From: Flavobacteriaceae bacterium PS02338
GTDB taxonomy: Bacteria; Bacteroidota; Bacteroidia; Sphingobacteriales; Sphingobacteriaceae
Length of the DNA: 64,000 nucleotides
Reading direction: 5' to 3'
NCBI GenBank assembly: GCA_029959615.1
Contig: JASCOD010000001.1
Coordinates: 1,116,001-1,180,000 of the forward strand
The position numbers and the translations under genes were made by a program. The notes below the pieces were generated by a model. It saw only the letters and a program-made list of their open reading frames with translations, did not search any database and was not told the DNA's origin. This document shows, piece after piece, positions 53,314 to 61,054 of this stretch (position 1 is its first letter; the number at the start of each line of letters is the position of its first letter).

Positions 53314-54717
53314 CTAAATTTCAGTTGCCATTTCAATTGCTTTACGCAAAGCGGCAATTTTATTGTTTACTTCGTTCAATTCTGTTTCGGCAACAGAATC
53401 AGCTACAATACCAGCACCAGCTCTATAGTGCAGCTTGTTATTTTTGCTCATGAAAGTTCTGATCATGATGGCATGGTTAAAATCATCGTTAAACCCCATG
53501 TAGCCAATAGCACCAGCATAAAAATTACGACCTAAGTTTTCATTCTCGTCAATCAATTGCATAGCTCTGTATTTTGGTGCACCGCTCAATGTTCCAGCCG
53601 GATAAGTATCTGCGACTACCTTGAAAGAACTGCCCTTATCTTGCAATTGTCCGCTTACTTTAGAAACCAAATGGATTAAATGCGAATAGTACTGCACTTC
53701 TTTAAATGACTTCACCTCCACTTGCTTGCAATGGCGACTTAAATCATTTCTTGCTAAATCAACCAACATCACATGCTCAGCACTTTCTTTTGGGTCATTT
53801 TCTAAAGCTTTGGCAATTTTAGCGTCCTCTTTGTCATTGCCGCTACGTTTAAAAGTACCTGCAATAGGGAAGATATTAGCAGTTTTGTTTTTAATGGTAA
53901 TTTGTGCTTCAGGTGAAGAACCGAACAGTTTAAAGCTACCGTAATCGAAATAGAATAAATAAGGAGATGGATTGATAGAACGTAGACAACGATAAACGTT
54001 AAATTCATCACCCAGAAATCCTTGCGTAAATGCTCTTGACGGTACAATTTGGAAAACATCGCCTCGGTAGATGTGTTTTTTCAGTTTCTCTACCATATTG
54101 ATGAAACCCTCATCAGTTAAATTTGAACTTTCTTCTCCGTTAATGCTAAAGCCATATTCCGGGAAGTTTTTGTTCTGAATGATGTATTCCATCTTGCTCA
54201 AGCCATCACTGTCGTCATCGTTAAAAGTATTTTTAAACAAAGTGATTTGGTTTTTGAAATGATCGATAGCAATGATATACCTGTAAATATGGTATTGCAT
54301 TTCAGGAATTTTATCTTCTTCTGGCGTAGCCGATGAAAACTGAATATCCTCAAAATATTGAATGGTATTCCAAGTGAAGTAACCAAACAAACCACTAGAG
54401 ATGTGTTTTGAGTCTGGAGAAGAAATCTGCTCGAATTTTCCTTTAAAAGCGGTAATTTCTTCAGACAGATTAAAATCTCTTTTTATTTCCACTTTCCCAT
54501 CAGGGTAGGTAATGCTCAGTTCGCCGTTTTTAAGGATCATTCCTGCTACGGGTTCTGCGCAAACATAACTGGTCGCATTCTCACGACTGTGGTAGTCGGA
54601 ACTTTCCAATAATATGGTATTGGTGAAAACATCTCTTAAACGTAGATAAATGCTAACAGGAGTGGTGGTGTCTGCTAACCTTTTCTTACTATAAGTATGT
54701 ATTTTGTAATTGTTCAT
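53314..54717 (-). CDS. trpE: Anthranilate synthase component I
   Basis: 467 residues. The Trp feedback site shows as NTILLESSDY (LLES motif) near residue 33; chorismate-binding core includes IVPSRAFTQGF, FGSSPEAQITI, LVDLARNDLSRHCKQVEV, YPAGTLSGAPKYRAMQLI and YAGAIGYMGFNDDFNHAIMIRTF. First enzyme of tryptophan synthesis. Preceded by a leader peptide gene and attenuator (54732-54874). Confidence 0.98.
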   Translation of the reverse strand: MNNYKIHTYSKKRLADTTTPVSIYLRLRDVFTNTILLESSDYHSRENATSYVCAEPVAGMILKNGELSITYPDGKVEIKRDFNLSEEITAFKGKFEQISSPDSKHISSGLFGYFTWNTIQYFEDIQFSSATPEEDKIPEMQYHIYRYIIAIDHFKNQITLFKNTFNDDDSDGLSKMEYIIQNKNFPEYGFSINGEESSNLTDEGFINMVEKLKKHIYRGDVFQIVPSRAFTQGFLGDEFNVYRCLRSINPSPYLFYFDYGSFKLFGSSPEAQITIKNKTANIFPIAGTFKRSGNDKEDAKIAKALENDPKESAEHVMLVDLARNDLSRHCKQVEVKSFKEVQYYSHLIHLVSKVSGQLQDKGSSFKVVADTYPAGTLSGAPKYRAMQLIDENENLGRNFYAGAIGYMGFNDDFNHAIMIRTFMSKNNKLHYRAGAGIVADSVAETELNEVNNKIAALRKAIEMATEI

Positions 54718-54731
54718 TTTCGATATAAAAT

Positions 54732-54762
54732 AAAAAACCCGACGTGTGGTTCCGTCGGGTTT
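54732..54762 (-). terminator. Attenuator terminator upstream of trpE
   Basis: On the minus strand: perfect 10-base stem AAACCCGACG / CGTCGGGTTT, 8-base loop, then TTTTATTTT, ending about 15 bases before the trpE ATG. The 5' arm GACGGAA (54756-54750) can instead pair with TTTCGTC (54824-54818) in the leader peptide gene, which in turn can pair with CGAAA (54834-54830). Confidence 0.85.
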
Positions 54763-54796
54763 AAATGTGGTTTAAGTTTAGGTTTAGATTGATAAA

Positions 54797-54874
54797 CTAT
54801 ATTTTGCACAAGTCATTGACGAAACTTTCTTTCGAATTACTACGCCAGTGCCAAGTGTTTGTGTTGTTAATCAT
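54797..54874 (-). CDS. trpL: trp leader peptide with Trp-His-Trp
   Basis: A 25-codon frame, MINNTNTWHWRSNSK followed by ten more residues and TAG, carrying two Trp codons at positions 8 and 10. Ten codons after the second Trp comes the pairing segment that decides terminator or antiterminator. The -7 box lies 7 bases upstream of the ATG, so the transcript probably begins almost at the start codon. Position before trpE, Trp codons and the alternative pairings together make a leader peptide the best reading. Confidence 0.85.
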   Translation of the reverse strand: MINNTNTWHWRSNSKESFVNDLCKI

Positions 54875-54881
54875 CGTTAAG

Positions 54882-54913
54882 CAAATTTATACAAAATGTT
54901 AAATAATCAAAAT
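54882..54913 (-). promoter_or_regulatory. trp operon promoter
   Basis: Minus strand TTTTG (54913-54909), 19 bases, TAAATTTG (54889-54882): both Bacteroidota boxes at standard spacing, directly before the leader peptide gene. Confidence 0.75.
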
Positions 54914-54938
54914 ATTTTGAAAAATTTTATTGTTTTAG

Positions 54939-54998
54939 TCGCAGAGACACGGATAACTTTATGAAATCCGCAATGGAATTAACTGTGCATCTGTGGCA
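54939..54998. repeat. Inverted repeat, GCCACAGATGCACAGAT family, copy C
   Basis: Right arm AACTGTGCATCTGTGGC (54982-54998) is well kept; the left arm GTCGCAGAGACACGGATAA (54939 on) is degenerate. Lies just past the stop of the 55007-55456 gene. Confidence 0.55.
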
Positions 54999-55006
54999 AT
55001 ATATAT

Positions 55007-55456
55007 TTATGAAACTCCAAAAAAGCTTCTCGTCGGGTCATTCTTTACCATCATTGCAATAGAAGCAATAATTAAAATTAAGGCGATGCCGAAGAAAATA
55101 GCTACGACTTTGTGTTTTGCAACGCCATCAGCAATTTTTTTAGATTTTGAATTCCCAATCGTAATTAAAACAATAGCTATAATCATAATGGCTATGTGTT
55201 CCATTTTCCAATAACGATACAACGCTTCGCCAGTTGGCCCTTTGGTAAATGGACTTAAGAAATACAAAACTAAACCAATCAATAATTGAATGTGGGCACT
55301 AATTAAAGTGAAAACATTTAGTTTCCTATTACCTTCGGTATATCCTTTTTTGCCCAACCAACCAGTTAGCGCCTGTACAAATGCAACCACTAATAAAATT
55401 AGAACAATGTAGCGCCAGCCAGAGTGCGCACTTTTTAGTATCTCGTATAAACCCAT
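55007..55456 (-). CDS. Four-helix membrane protein, cytochrome b-like
   Basis: 149 residues with helices near 16-35, 47-67, 83-102 and 116-137 and His residues at helix starts (His11 in SAHSGWRY, His54 in ISAHIQLL, His87 in KMEHIAIM), a pattern of possible haem ligands. Homologues in Bacteroidota are often annotated cytochrome b, without proof that I know of. It stands alone, between the trp leader and an amidohydrolase gene. Confidence 0.65.
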   Translation of the reverse strand: MGLYEILKSAHSGWRYIVLILLVVAFVQALTGWLGKKGYTEGNRKLNVFTLISAHIQLLIGLVLYFLSPFTKGPTGEALYRYWKMEHIAIMIIAIVLITIGNSKSKKIADGVAKHKVVAIFFGIALILIIASIAMMVKNDPTRSFFGVS

Positions 55457-55704
55457 GTTTTGTTTTTTTAATTTTCAAAAATAGGAATTTAATTGAGCTG
55501 TTGTATAAGTAGCAGATTTAGAGATTAATTTATAATCGTTTTAATTTACCGTTTTTTGTCTCTTTTATTCTTCGAGCTAAATAAACCACAAAGTTTTGAA
55601 GCTTTTGAAGAGTACACAAAGGCTTTTTAGTAAAAAATGTGTTAACTGTTTAAAAGCACTAGAATTATAAATAGATTTAAGCCATAATTCTAAACTTAAC
55701 TAAC

Positions 55705-58700
55705 ATGAAGAAAATTTTACTAGCGTTTGCGTTGGTATTTTCTGCTGTATTTGTATTAGCGCAACAAACTTATCCTGTAAATGGTTCTTTTGATGTGCGT
55801 TCCGGGCAATATGCCTTTACCAATGCAACTATTGTAGTAAATGCAAACCAAACCATCAGTAATGGCATTTTGCTAATTAAAAACCAGGTTATCCAATCTG
55901 TTGGAACTGATACCTCTGTCCCGAAAGGCTATGTGGTAATTAATTTAAAGGGAAAATACATTTATCCTTCACTAATTGATGCTTTCACCAGCTATGGTAT
56001 TCCTGTGGATCCAAGTGCTGCACAACGTGGTTTTGGTGGACAACGCCAATCTATTTTTACATCTACAAAAAAGGGGGCTTACAATTGGAATGCGGCTATT
56101 AGGCCAGAGACAGAAGTAAGAACGATCTTTTCTATCGATAGCAAAAAAGCAGATGATTTACGTAAAGCGGGTTTTGGTAGTGTAAACGTGATCAATCGCG
56201 ATGGTATTGCCCGTGGTACTTCTGCCGCAGTTACTTTGAACGACGAGTTTGAACACAAGGTGGTGTTGAGAGATCAAAGCGCAGCAAACTATTCATTCAG
56301 CAAAGGAAGTTCAACTAACGATTATCCAACTTCGTTGATGGGGTCTATCGCTTTGTTGCGCCAAACTTATTTGGATGCAGCTTGGTATAAAAACCAAAAA
56401 GAAGAATACAACATTTCGTTGGATGAATTTAATAAGCAACAAAACTTACCACAAATTTTCGAGGCTGATGGTTGGCAAAATATTCTGCGTGCCGATAAAA
56501 TTGGTAAAGAATTTGGCAAGCAATACATCATCAAGTCTAATGGAGATGAGTACCAACGTATTGATGCTGTGAAAGCAACTGGAGCGAGTTTAATTATCCC
56601 AATCACCTATCCAAAAGCTTATGATGTAGAAGACCCAGCAGAAGCTAGAAATGTAACTTTGGCGCAAATGAAAGCATGGGAAATGGCATCTTCAAATCCT
56701 GGTATCCTAGAAAAAGCTGGAATTAACTTTGCACTTACCTCTTTTGGCTTAGATAACGCCCGAGAGTTTTGGGCAAATATCCGTACCGCAATTGAAAGCG
56801 GATTGACAGAAAAACAAGCTCTGCTTGCGGTAACTGAAGTGCCAGCTAAATTATTAGGCATTAGCGATAAAGTAGGTTCTATCGAGAAAGGTAAGCTAGC
56901 TAACTTCTTAATCACTTCAGATAATTTATTTAAAAGCACTAATATTATCCACGAAAATTGGGTGCAGGGCAAGCGTTACATCGTAAACAAGATGGACGTA
57001 AGCGATTTGAAGGGTATTTATAATTTAAACGTTGATGGCGTTGGTGCTTTGATTTTAAAGGTTACTGGTGCTACAACTGCTTCGATTGAAAGAAGCGGAG
57101 CTGATAGTGTTAAAACTACCGCAACTTTGGGTCGTAATGGCGACTGGATTACTTTAAGTTTCAACCTAAAGAAAAATCCGAAGGGAGATATTCGATTAAC
57201 AGGATACATTTCTTCCGAATTGCCAATTGCCATGAAAGGTGAATCGGCTTTAAGCGATGGATCGGAAGGCAAATGGACGGCAACTTTCAAAGAAGCTGGT
57301 AAAGAAACTCCAAAAAGAGAGCGTTCTGAGGAACCAAAATCTGCTTTAGCAACAAACGTTCCTTTAATTTATCCATTCCAATCTTTCGGTAACGAGATAC
57401 AGCCAAAATCGGAAAGTGTATTGTTAAAAAATGCTACGGTTTGGACTAATGAAAAAGAAGGCATCCTACAAAATGCGGATGTTCTTCTAGAGAACGGAAA
57501 GATCAAAGCAGTAGGTAAAAATTTGGCGGCTGGTACTGCAAAAGTAGTTGATGCTACGGGTAAACATGTTACACCAGGTGTAATTGATGAGCATTCGCAT
57601 ATTGGTATTACTGGAGGCGTAAATGAAGGGGCTCAATCCGTTTCTTCGGAGGTTAGAGTTGGCGACGTACTTAACTCGGAAGACGTTAATATTTATCGTC
57701 AGCTAGCTGGAGGCGTAACTAGTTCGCAGTTGCTTCATGGTTCTGCAAATCCAATAGGTGGTCAATCTCAGTTGATTAAGTTACGCTGGGGTAAATTACC
57801 AGAAGAATTGAAATTTGCTGGCGCCGATGGTTTCATCAAATTTGCATTGGGAGAAAATGTAAAGCAAAGTAATTTCGGTAGTGGACAGCGTTTTCCGGTA
57901 ACTCGTATGGGAGTGGAGCAAACATTTGTAGATGCTTTTACCCGCGCTAAAGATTACGAAACGGCGCTAAAAGTAAAAGGCAACAACGTTCGTAGAGATT
58001 TAGAATTAGATGCTTTGGTAGAAATTCTGAACAACAAACGTTTCATTACTTGTCACTCTTACGTACAATCAGAAATTAACATGTTGATCCATGTGGCGGA
58101 TAGCTTAGGTTTCAAAATCAACACCTTTACACATATTTTAGAAGGCTACAAAGTGGCTGATAAAATGAAAGCTCATGGCATTGCGGCTTCTACTTTCTCA
58201 GATTGGTGGGCTTATAAATTCGAGGTGGCAGAAGCTATTCCTTACAATGGAAAAATTATGCACAATGTAGGGGTTACAACTGCATTTAACTCCGATGATG
58301 CTGAGATGGCTCGTCGTTTAAATCAGGAAGCTGGTAAAGCAGTGTTGTATGGTGGTGTTTCGGAAGAAGATGCTTTCAAATTTGTATCGTTAAATCCTGC
58401 TAAAATGCTTCATATCGATAACAAAGTGGGAAGTTTAAAAGCTGGCAAGGATGCTGATGTAGTGGTTTGGTCTGATCATCCGCTTTCAATTTATGCTAAG
58501 GCAGAAAAGACTTTTGTAGACGGTGTTTTATATTGGGATATTGAAAAAGATGCGCTGAAATTGAAACAACAACAAGCAGAAAGGGCCAGGTTAATTCAAA
58601 AAATGTTAGATAGTAAAAATAAGGGAGGAAGAACTCAGCGTCCAACGGGTACCACTTCTACACTATACAATTGCGAAACCGCTAGTGATTTTTCTAACGG

Positions 58701-58746
58701 TTTCGAAGCAATCAACTCAGAAGAAGGAGGACACCATCATGAATAA
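55705..58746 (+). CDS. Exported tandem amidohydrolase-family protein
   Basis: 1013 residues with a signal peptide (MKKILLAFALVFSAVFVLAQ). Two amidohydrolase-like halves. The first (about 25-430) has lost its metal site: where HxH is expected after LID (residue 92) it reads AFTS. The second (about 570-990) keeps HSH (630-632), TCHSYVQSEINML, NTFTHILEGYK and FNSDDAEMARR, so it is probably the active half. A His-rich end EEGGHHHE overlaps the next gene. Substrate unknown; imidazolonepropionase-like relatives degrade cyclic amides or dipeptides. Confidence 0.88.
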   Translation: MKKILLAFALVFSAVFVLAQQTYPVNGSFDVRSGQYAFTNATIVVNANQTISNGILLIKNQVIQSVGTDTSVPKGYVVINLKGKYIYPSLIDAFTSYGIPVDPSAAQRGFGGQRQSIFTSTKKGAYNWNAAIRPETEVRTIFSIDSKKADDLRKAGFGSVNVINRDGIARGTSAAVTLNDEFEHKVVLRDQSAANYSFSKGSSTNDYPTSLMGSIALLRQTYLDAAWYKNQKEEYNISLDEFNKQQNLPQIFEADGWQNILRADKIGKEFGKQYIIKSNGDEYQRIDAVKATGASLIIPITYPKAYDVEDPAEARNVTLAQMKAWEMASSNPGILEKAGINFALTSFGLDNAREFWANIRTAIESGLTEKQALLAVTEVPAKLLGISDKVGSIEKGKLANFLITSDNLFKSTNIIHENWVQGKRYIVNKMDVSDLKGIYNLNVDGVGALILKVTGATTASIERSGADSVKTTATLGRNGDWITLSFNLKKNPKGDIRLTGYISSELPIAMKGESALSDGSEGKWTATFKEAGKETPKRERSEEPKSALATNVPLIYPFQSFGNEIQPKSESVLLKNATVWTNEKEGILQNADVLLENGKIKAVGKNLAAGTAKVVDATGKHVTPGVIDEHSHIGITGGVNEGAQSVSSEVRVGDVLNSEDVNIYRQLAGGVTSSQLLHGSANPIGGQSQLIKLRWGKLPEELKFAGADGFIKFALGENVKQSNFGSGQRFPVTRMGVEQTFVDAFTRAKDYETALKVKGNNVRRDLELDALVEILNNKRFITCHSYVQSEINMLIHVADSLGFKINTFTHILEGYKVADKMKAHGIAASTFSDWWAYKFEVAEAIPYNGKIMHNVGVTTAFNSDDAEMARRLNQEAGKAVLYGGVSEEDAFKFVSLNPAKMLHIDNKVGSLKAGKDADVVVWSDHPLSIYAKAEKTFVDGVLYWDIEKDALKLKQQQAERARLIQKMLDSKNKGGRTQRPTGTTSTLYNCETASDFSNGFEAINSEEGGHHHE

Positions 58747-60037
58747 GACAATTTTAACTTTGTTTTTAGCAATGGCGACAAGCGTGTCGGCTTTTGCTCA
58801 AGCCAATATTTCTCCTGCCAAAGCACAAACTAAAAAAGTGATTTTATTGGGCGGTGTAGTTCATACGGGTAATGGACAAGTGATCAATAACGGTTACGTA
58901 GTTTTCGAAAAAGGTAAAATTACGGGTGTTGGCGATGCTACTGTTGTGAAATTCGCTACCAACGATGCAGAGCTGATCAATATTAATGGTAAGCATGTTT
59001 ATCCCGGATTTATTGCTCCGGTAAATACCTTGGGTTTAGTAGAGTATGAATCAATCAAAGCAACTTTGGACTTTCAGGAGATTGGAAATTTAAATCCGCA
59101 TATCCGTTCGTTAGTAGCCTACAACACCGATTCTAAAGTGCCTGCAACTTTGCGTAGTAATGGCGTTTTAATGGCGCAAATTAGGCCAAGTGGTGGTGTT
59201 ATTTCTGGTAGCTCTTCTATTGTTCAGTTAGATGCTTGGAATTGGGAAGATGCAGCGATCAAAACTGACGACGGCATGCATGTGAATTGGCCAACGGTCC
59301 CTCGTGGTAGGGGCGGAAGAACTGGTTTTTCTTCGGAATCAATAACCGAACGCATACAGGGCGCAATTTCAGAATTGAGCAGTTTCTTCGCTGAAGCAAA
59401 AGCTTATAACGAAGGTGCTAAACCTGCCGAGACCAATACCCGCATGGCAGCAATGGCGAAGTTGTTTAAGGGTGAGCAGAAGTTATATATTACAGCCAAC
59501 ACACAAAAAGATATTGTTGCTGCGGTAAATTTTGCAAAGAAATTTAATGTCACACCAGTAATTATTGGCGGTAGTGACGCTTATTTGATTACAGACTTTT
59601 TAAAGCAAAACAATGTGGCCGTAATTGTAAAACAACCACATGCCTTACCAAATAATATAGATGACGACGTAAACATGCCTTATAAAAATGCAGCTATCTT
59701 ATATAATGCAGGCGTAACAGTAGCGGTAAGTATTGATGATTTTTGGCAGCAACGGAATTTGCCTTTTATGGCGGGCACAGTGGCAGCCTGGGGCTTAGAT
59801 AAAGAAAAAGCTTTGCAGACGATCACCTTAAATACAGCAAAAATTTTAGGTATAGACAAAACTGTTGGAAGCCTGGAGATTGGTAAAGATGCTACCTTAT
59901 TTATTTCAACTGGCGATGCTTTGGATATGAAATCTAACAAAATAGAGAAAGCTTTTATTCAAGGCAGGGATATCAATTTAGACAACTTGCACAAACAGTT
60001 AGATAAGAAGTTTAGTGATAAATATACAATTAAGTAA
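58739..60037 (+). CDS. Exported amidohydrolase-like protein lacking the HxH site
   Basis: 432 residues from MNKTILTLFLAMATSVSAFAQ (58739), a clean signal peptide; a strong GAAGGAGG lies 8 bases upstream. It overlaps the end of the tandem protein by 8 bases. Its closest match is the first, degenerate half of that protein: HVYPGFIAPVNTLGLVEYES where the metal-binding HxH should be, and NLPFMAGTVAAWGLDKEKAL near the C-terminus. Probably a non-catalytic partner of the upstream protein. Confidence 0.85.
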   Translation: MNKTILTLFLAMATSVSAFAQANISPAKAQTKKVILLGGVVHTGNGQVINNGYVVFEKGKITGVGDATVVKFATNDAELININGKHVYPGFIAPVNTLGLVEYESIKATLDFQEIGNLNPHIRSLVAYNTDSKVPATLRSNGVLMAQIRPSGGVISGSSSIVQLDAWNWEDAAIKTDDGMHVNWPTVPRGRGGRTGFSSESITERIQGAISELSSFFAEAKAYNEGAKPAETNTRMAAMAKLFKGEQKLYITANTQKDIVAAVNFAKKFNVTPVIIGGSDAYLITDFLKQNNVAVIVKQPHALPNNIDDDVNMPYKNAAILYNAGVTVAVSIDDFWQQRNLPFMAGTVAAWGLDKEKALQTITLNTAKILGIDKTVGSLEIGKDATLFISTGDALDMKSNKIEKAFIQGRDINLDNLHKQLDKKFSDKYTIK

Positions 60038-60086
60038 GCTCCTTTTGCAGTTCGCCACATAGATGCTTGGAAGACGGGAATGACAT

Positions 60087-60360
60087 GAAAGATTGCGAAC
60101 AGAAGCGTTTGGATAAGAAAAAGGAGTGAAGCAATCTTGCCAATTAATCTTCGAGTAAGTTTGAAGTTCCCATAAATAGCTTAAAAAAATCCTTCTAGTT
60201 AGTCTACACTAACGGGAGGATTTTTTTGTTAAAATGATTTTGTCTCTTTAAAAGTTTTGAAATATTAATAGTTATTTGCCCGAAAAAATATATAAATGAT
60301 TATTTCATATCTTTGAAGCTGCATTCTATTAGGCTTCACTTCATTGCTTCGCAATGACGA
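60087..60360. repeat. Split halves of the CGTCATTGCGAGG palindrome
   Basis: 60087-60138 (GATTGCGAACAGAAGCG...GGAGTGAAGCAATCT) resembles the inverted right half of the 36418-36516 element, and 60333-60360 (GGCTTCACTTCATTGCTTCG then CAATGACGA) is the other arm. The terminator and an AT-rich stretch lie between, so the copy was split or two partial copies met. Confidence 0.6.
60183..60229 (+). terminator. Terminator of the amidohydrolase operon
   Basis: Stem AAAAATCCTTCTAGTTAGT with ACTAACGGGAGGATTTTT (one bulge) around CTAC, then TTTG. Lies about 145 bases past the stop of the second amidohydrolase gene. Confidence 0.8.
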
Positions 60361-60430
60361 ATGTGTTATTAATTAACACTTAATAAGTAATCATGAAATG
60401 CAAAGTTTGATCTTTGAAAAAATAATGAAA

Positions 60431-60463
60431 ATAAAAAAAGCGATTCCAATCCAGAAACCGCTT
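60431..60463 (-). terminator. Terminator of the tRNA-like RNA unit
   Basis: On the minus strand: stem AAGCGGTTTC / GGAATCGCTT (10 pairs, two G-U), 6-base loop TGGATT, then TTTTTATTTT. It lies 28 bases after the CCA of tRNA-like RNA 1 and no minus-strand protein gene ends here, so it must end the transcript of the two tRNA-like RNAs. Confidence 0.85.
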
Positions 60464-60490
60464 CCTTAACTAACTTATTATTTATAAAAA

Positions 60491-60635
60491 TGGCTGTTGG
60501 GGAAGGAGTCGAACCTTCAAGGGGTAGTTAGCTACAGTTCAAAAATTAATTTGTGGTCAACCCATAAACTGCGTTTGTCCCATGATCCCCACCACCGAGA
60601 CAAGGAGGTGTGTCTGCCAATTTCACCACCCAACA
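60491..60635 (-). ncRNA. tRNA-like RNA 1 (Leu-like body, GUC loop, 73-base variable arm)
   Basis: Folds as a cloverleaf: acceptor TGTTGGG / CCCAACA (7 perfect pairs), discriminator G, and an encoded CCA at 60493-60491; D-arm GTG-AAATTGGCAGA-CAC; anticodon arm CCTCC-TTGTCTC-GGTGG (one T-T mismatch) giving GUC; T-arm GAAGG-TTCGACT-CCTTC. The variable region is 73 bases, starting GGGG and closing with CCCC, with inner pairings CAGTT / AACTG. The D-arm and neighbouring bases are those of tRNA-Leu, but GUC, C38, G10, G2-C71 and G73 are Asp-type. Position 37 is a pyrimidine, unlike normal tRNAs. Confidence 0.75.
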
Positions 60636-60728
60636 TTATTTACTAAGTTTTAAGTGATAGGTTTTGTTATAAGTAGCATTTTGCAAAGAAAACGCACAAC
60701 TTAAAACTTACTACTTATAACTATAGCG

Positions 60729-60838
60729 CTGTAGGGGAAGGAGTCGAACCTTCATAGAGTGGTTGTACCGTTGCCGGATTTCCCATTTCCTCTACCACCG
60801 AGACAAGGAGGTGTGTCTGCCAATTTCACCACCCTACA
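60729..60838 (-). ncRNA. tRNA-like RNA 2 (same body, 41-base variable arm)
   Basis: Same 5' half and T-arm as RNA 1, base for base, but the acceptor is TGTAGGG / CCCTACA: pair 4 has changed from T-A to A-T, a compensatory difference that keeps the stem perfect. The variable arm is a neat three-step hairpin: TAGAG / CTCTA, TGG / CCA, and CCG-GCAA-CGG with a GNRA loop. Discriminator G; no CCA encoded (CGC follows). 93 bases upstream of RNA 1 on the same transcript. Confidence 0.75.
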
Positions 60839-60948
60839 TTTTAGTCTTATAATTTCAAGTTTTCAGTTTCCAATTGGCAGTTGTCAAAACTGCGAATGAT
60901 TTGTCGGTAACTGTAAACTGCTGACTGCCTACTGGCAATTGCTTGAAA

Positions 60949-60981
60949 CAAATATAGGACAATTATAAAATACATTGCAAA
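60949..60981 (-). promoter_or_regulatory. Promoter of the tRNA-like RNA unit
   Basis: Minus strand TTTG (60981-60978), 21 bases, TATATTTG (60956-60949). About 105 bases upstream of tRNA-like RNA 2; the leader between holds an imperfect palindrome made of CAATTGCCAGT and ACTGCCAATTG plus AACTG words. Confidence 0.6.
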
Positions 60982-61054
60982 TTTTTTAATGATTTAATTT
61001 TATTTTTATTATATTTTCATTTATATTTATAAATACTTAACAAAAATGTAATTT

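Noticed and set aside
60141..60332. A small protein gene between the amidohydrolase terminator and the tRNA-like unit
   Set aside because: No frame above about 30 codons with a plausible start; the sequence is repeat arms and AT-rich filler.
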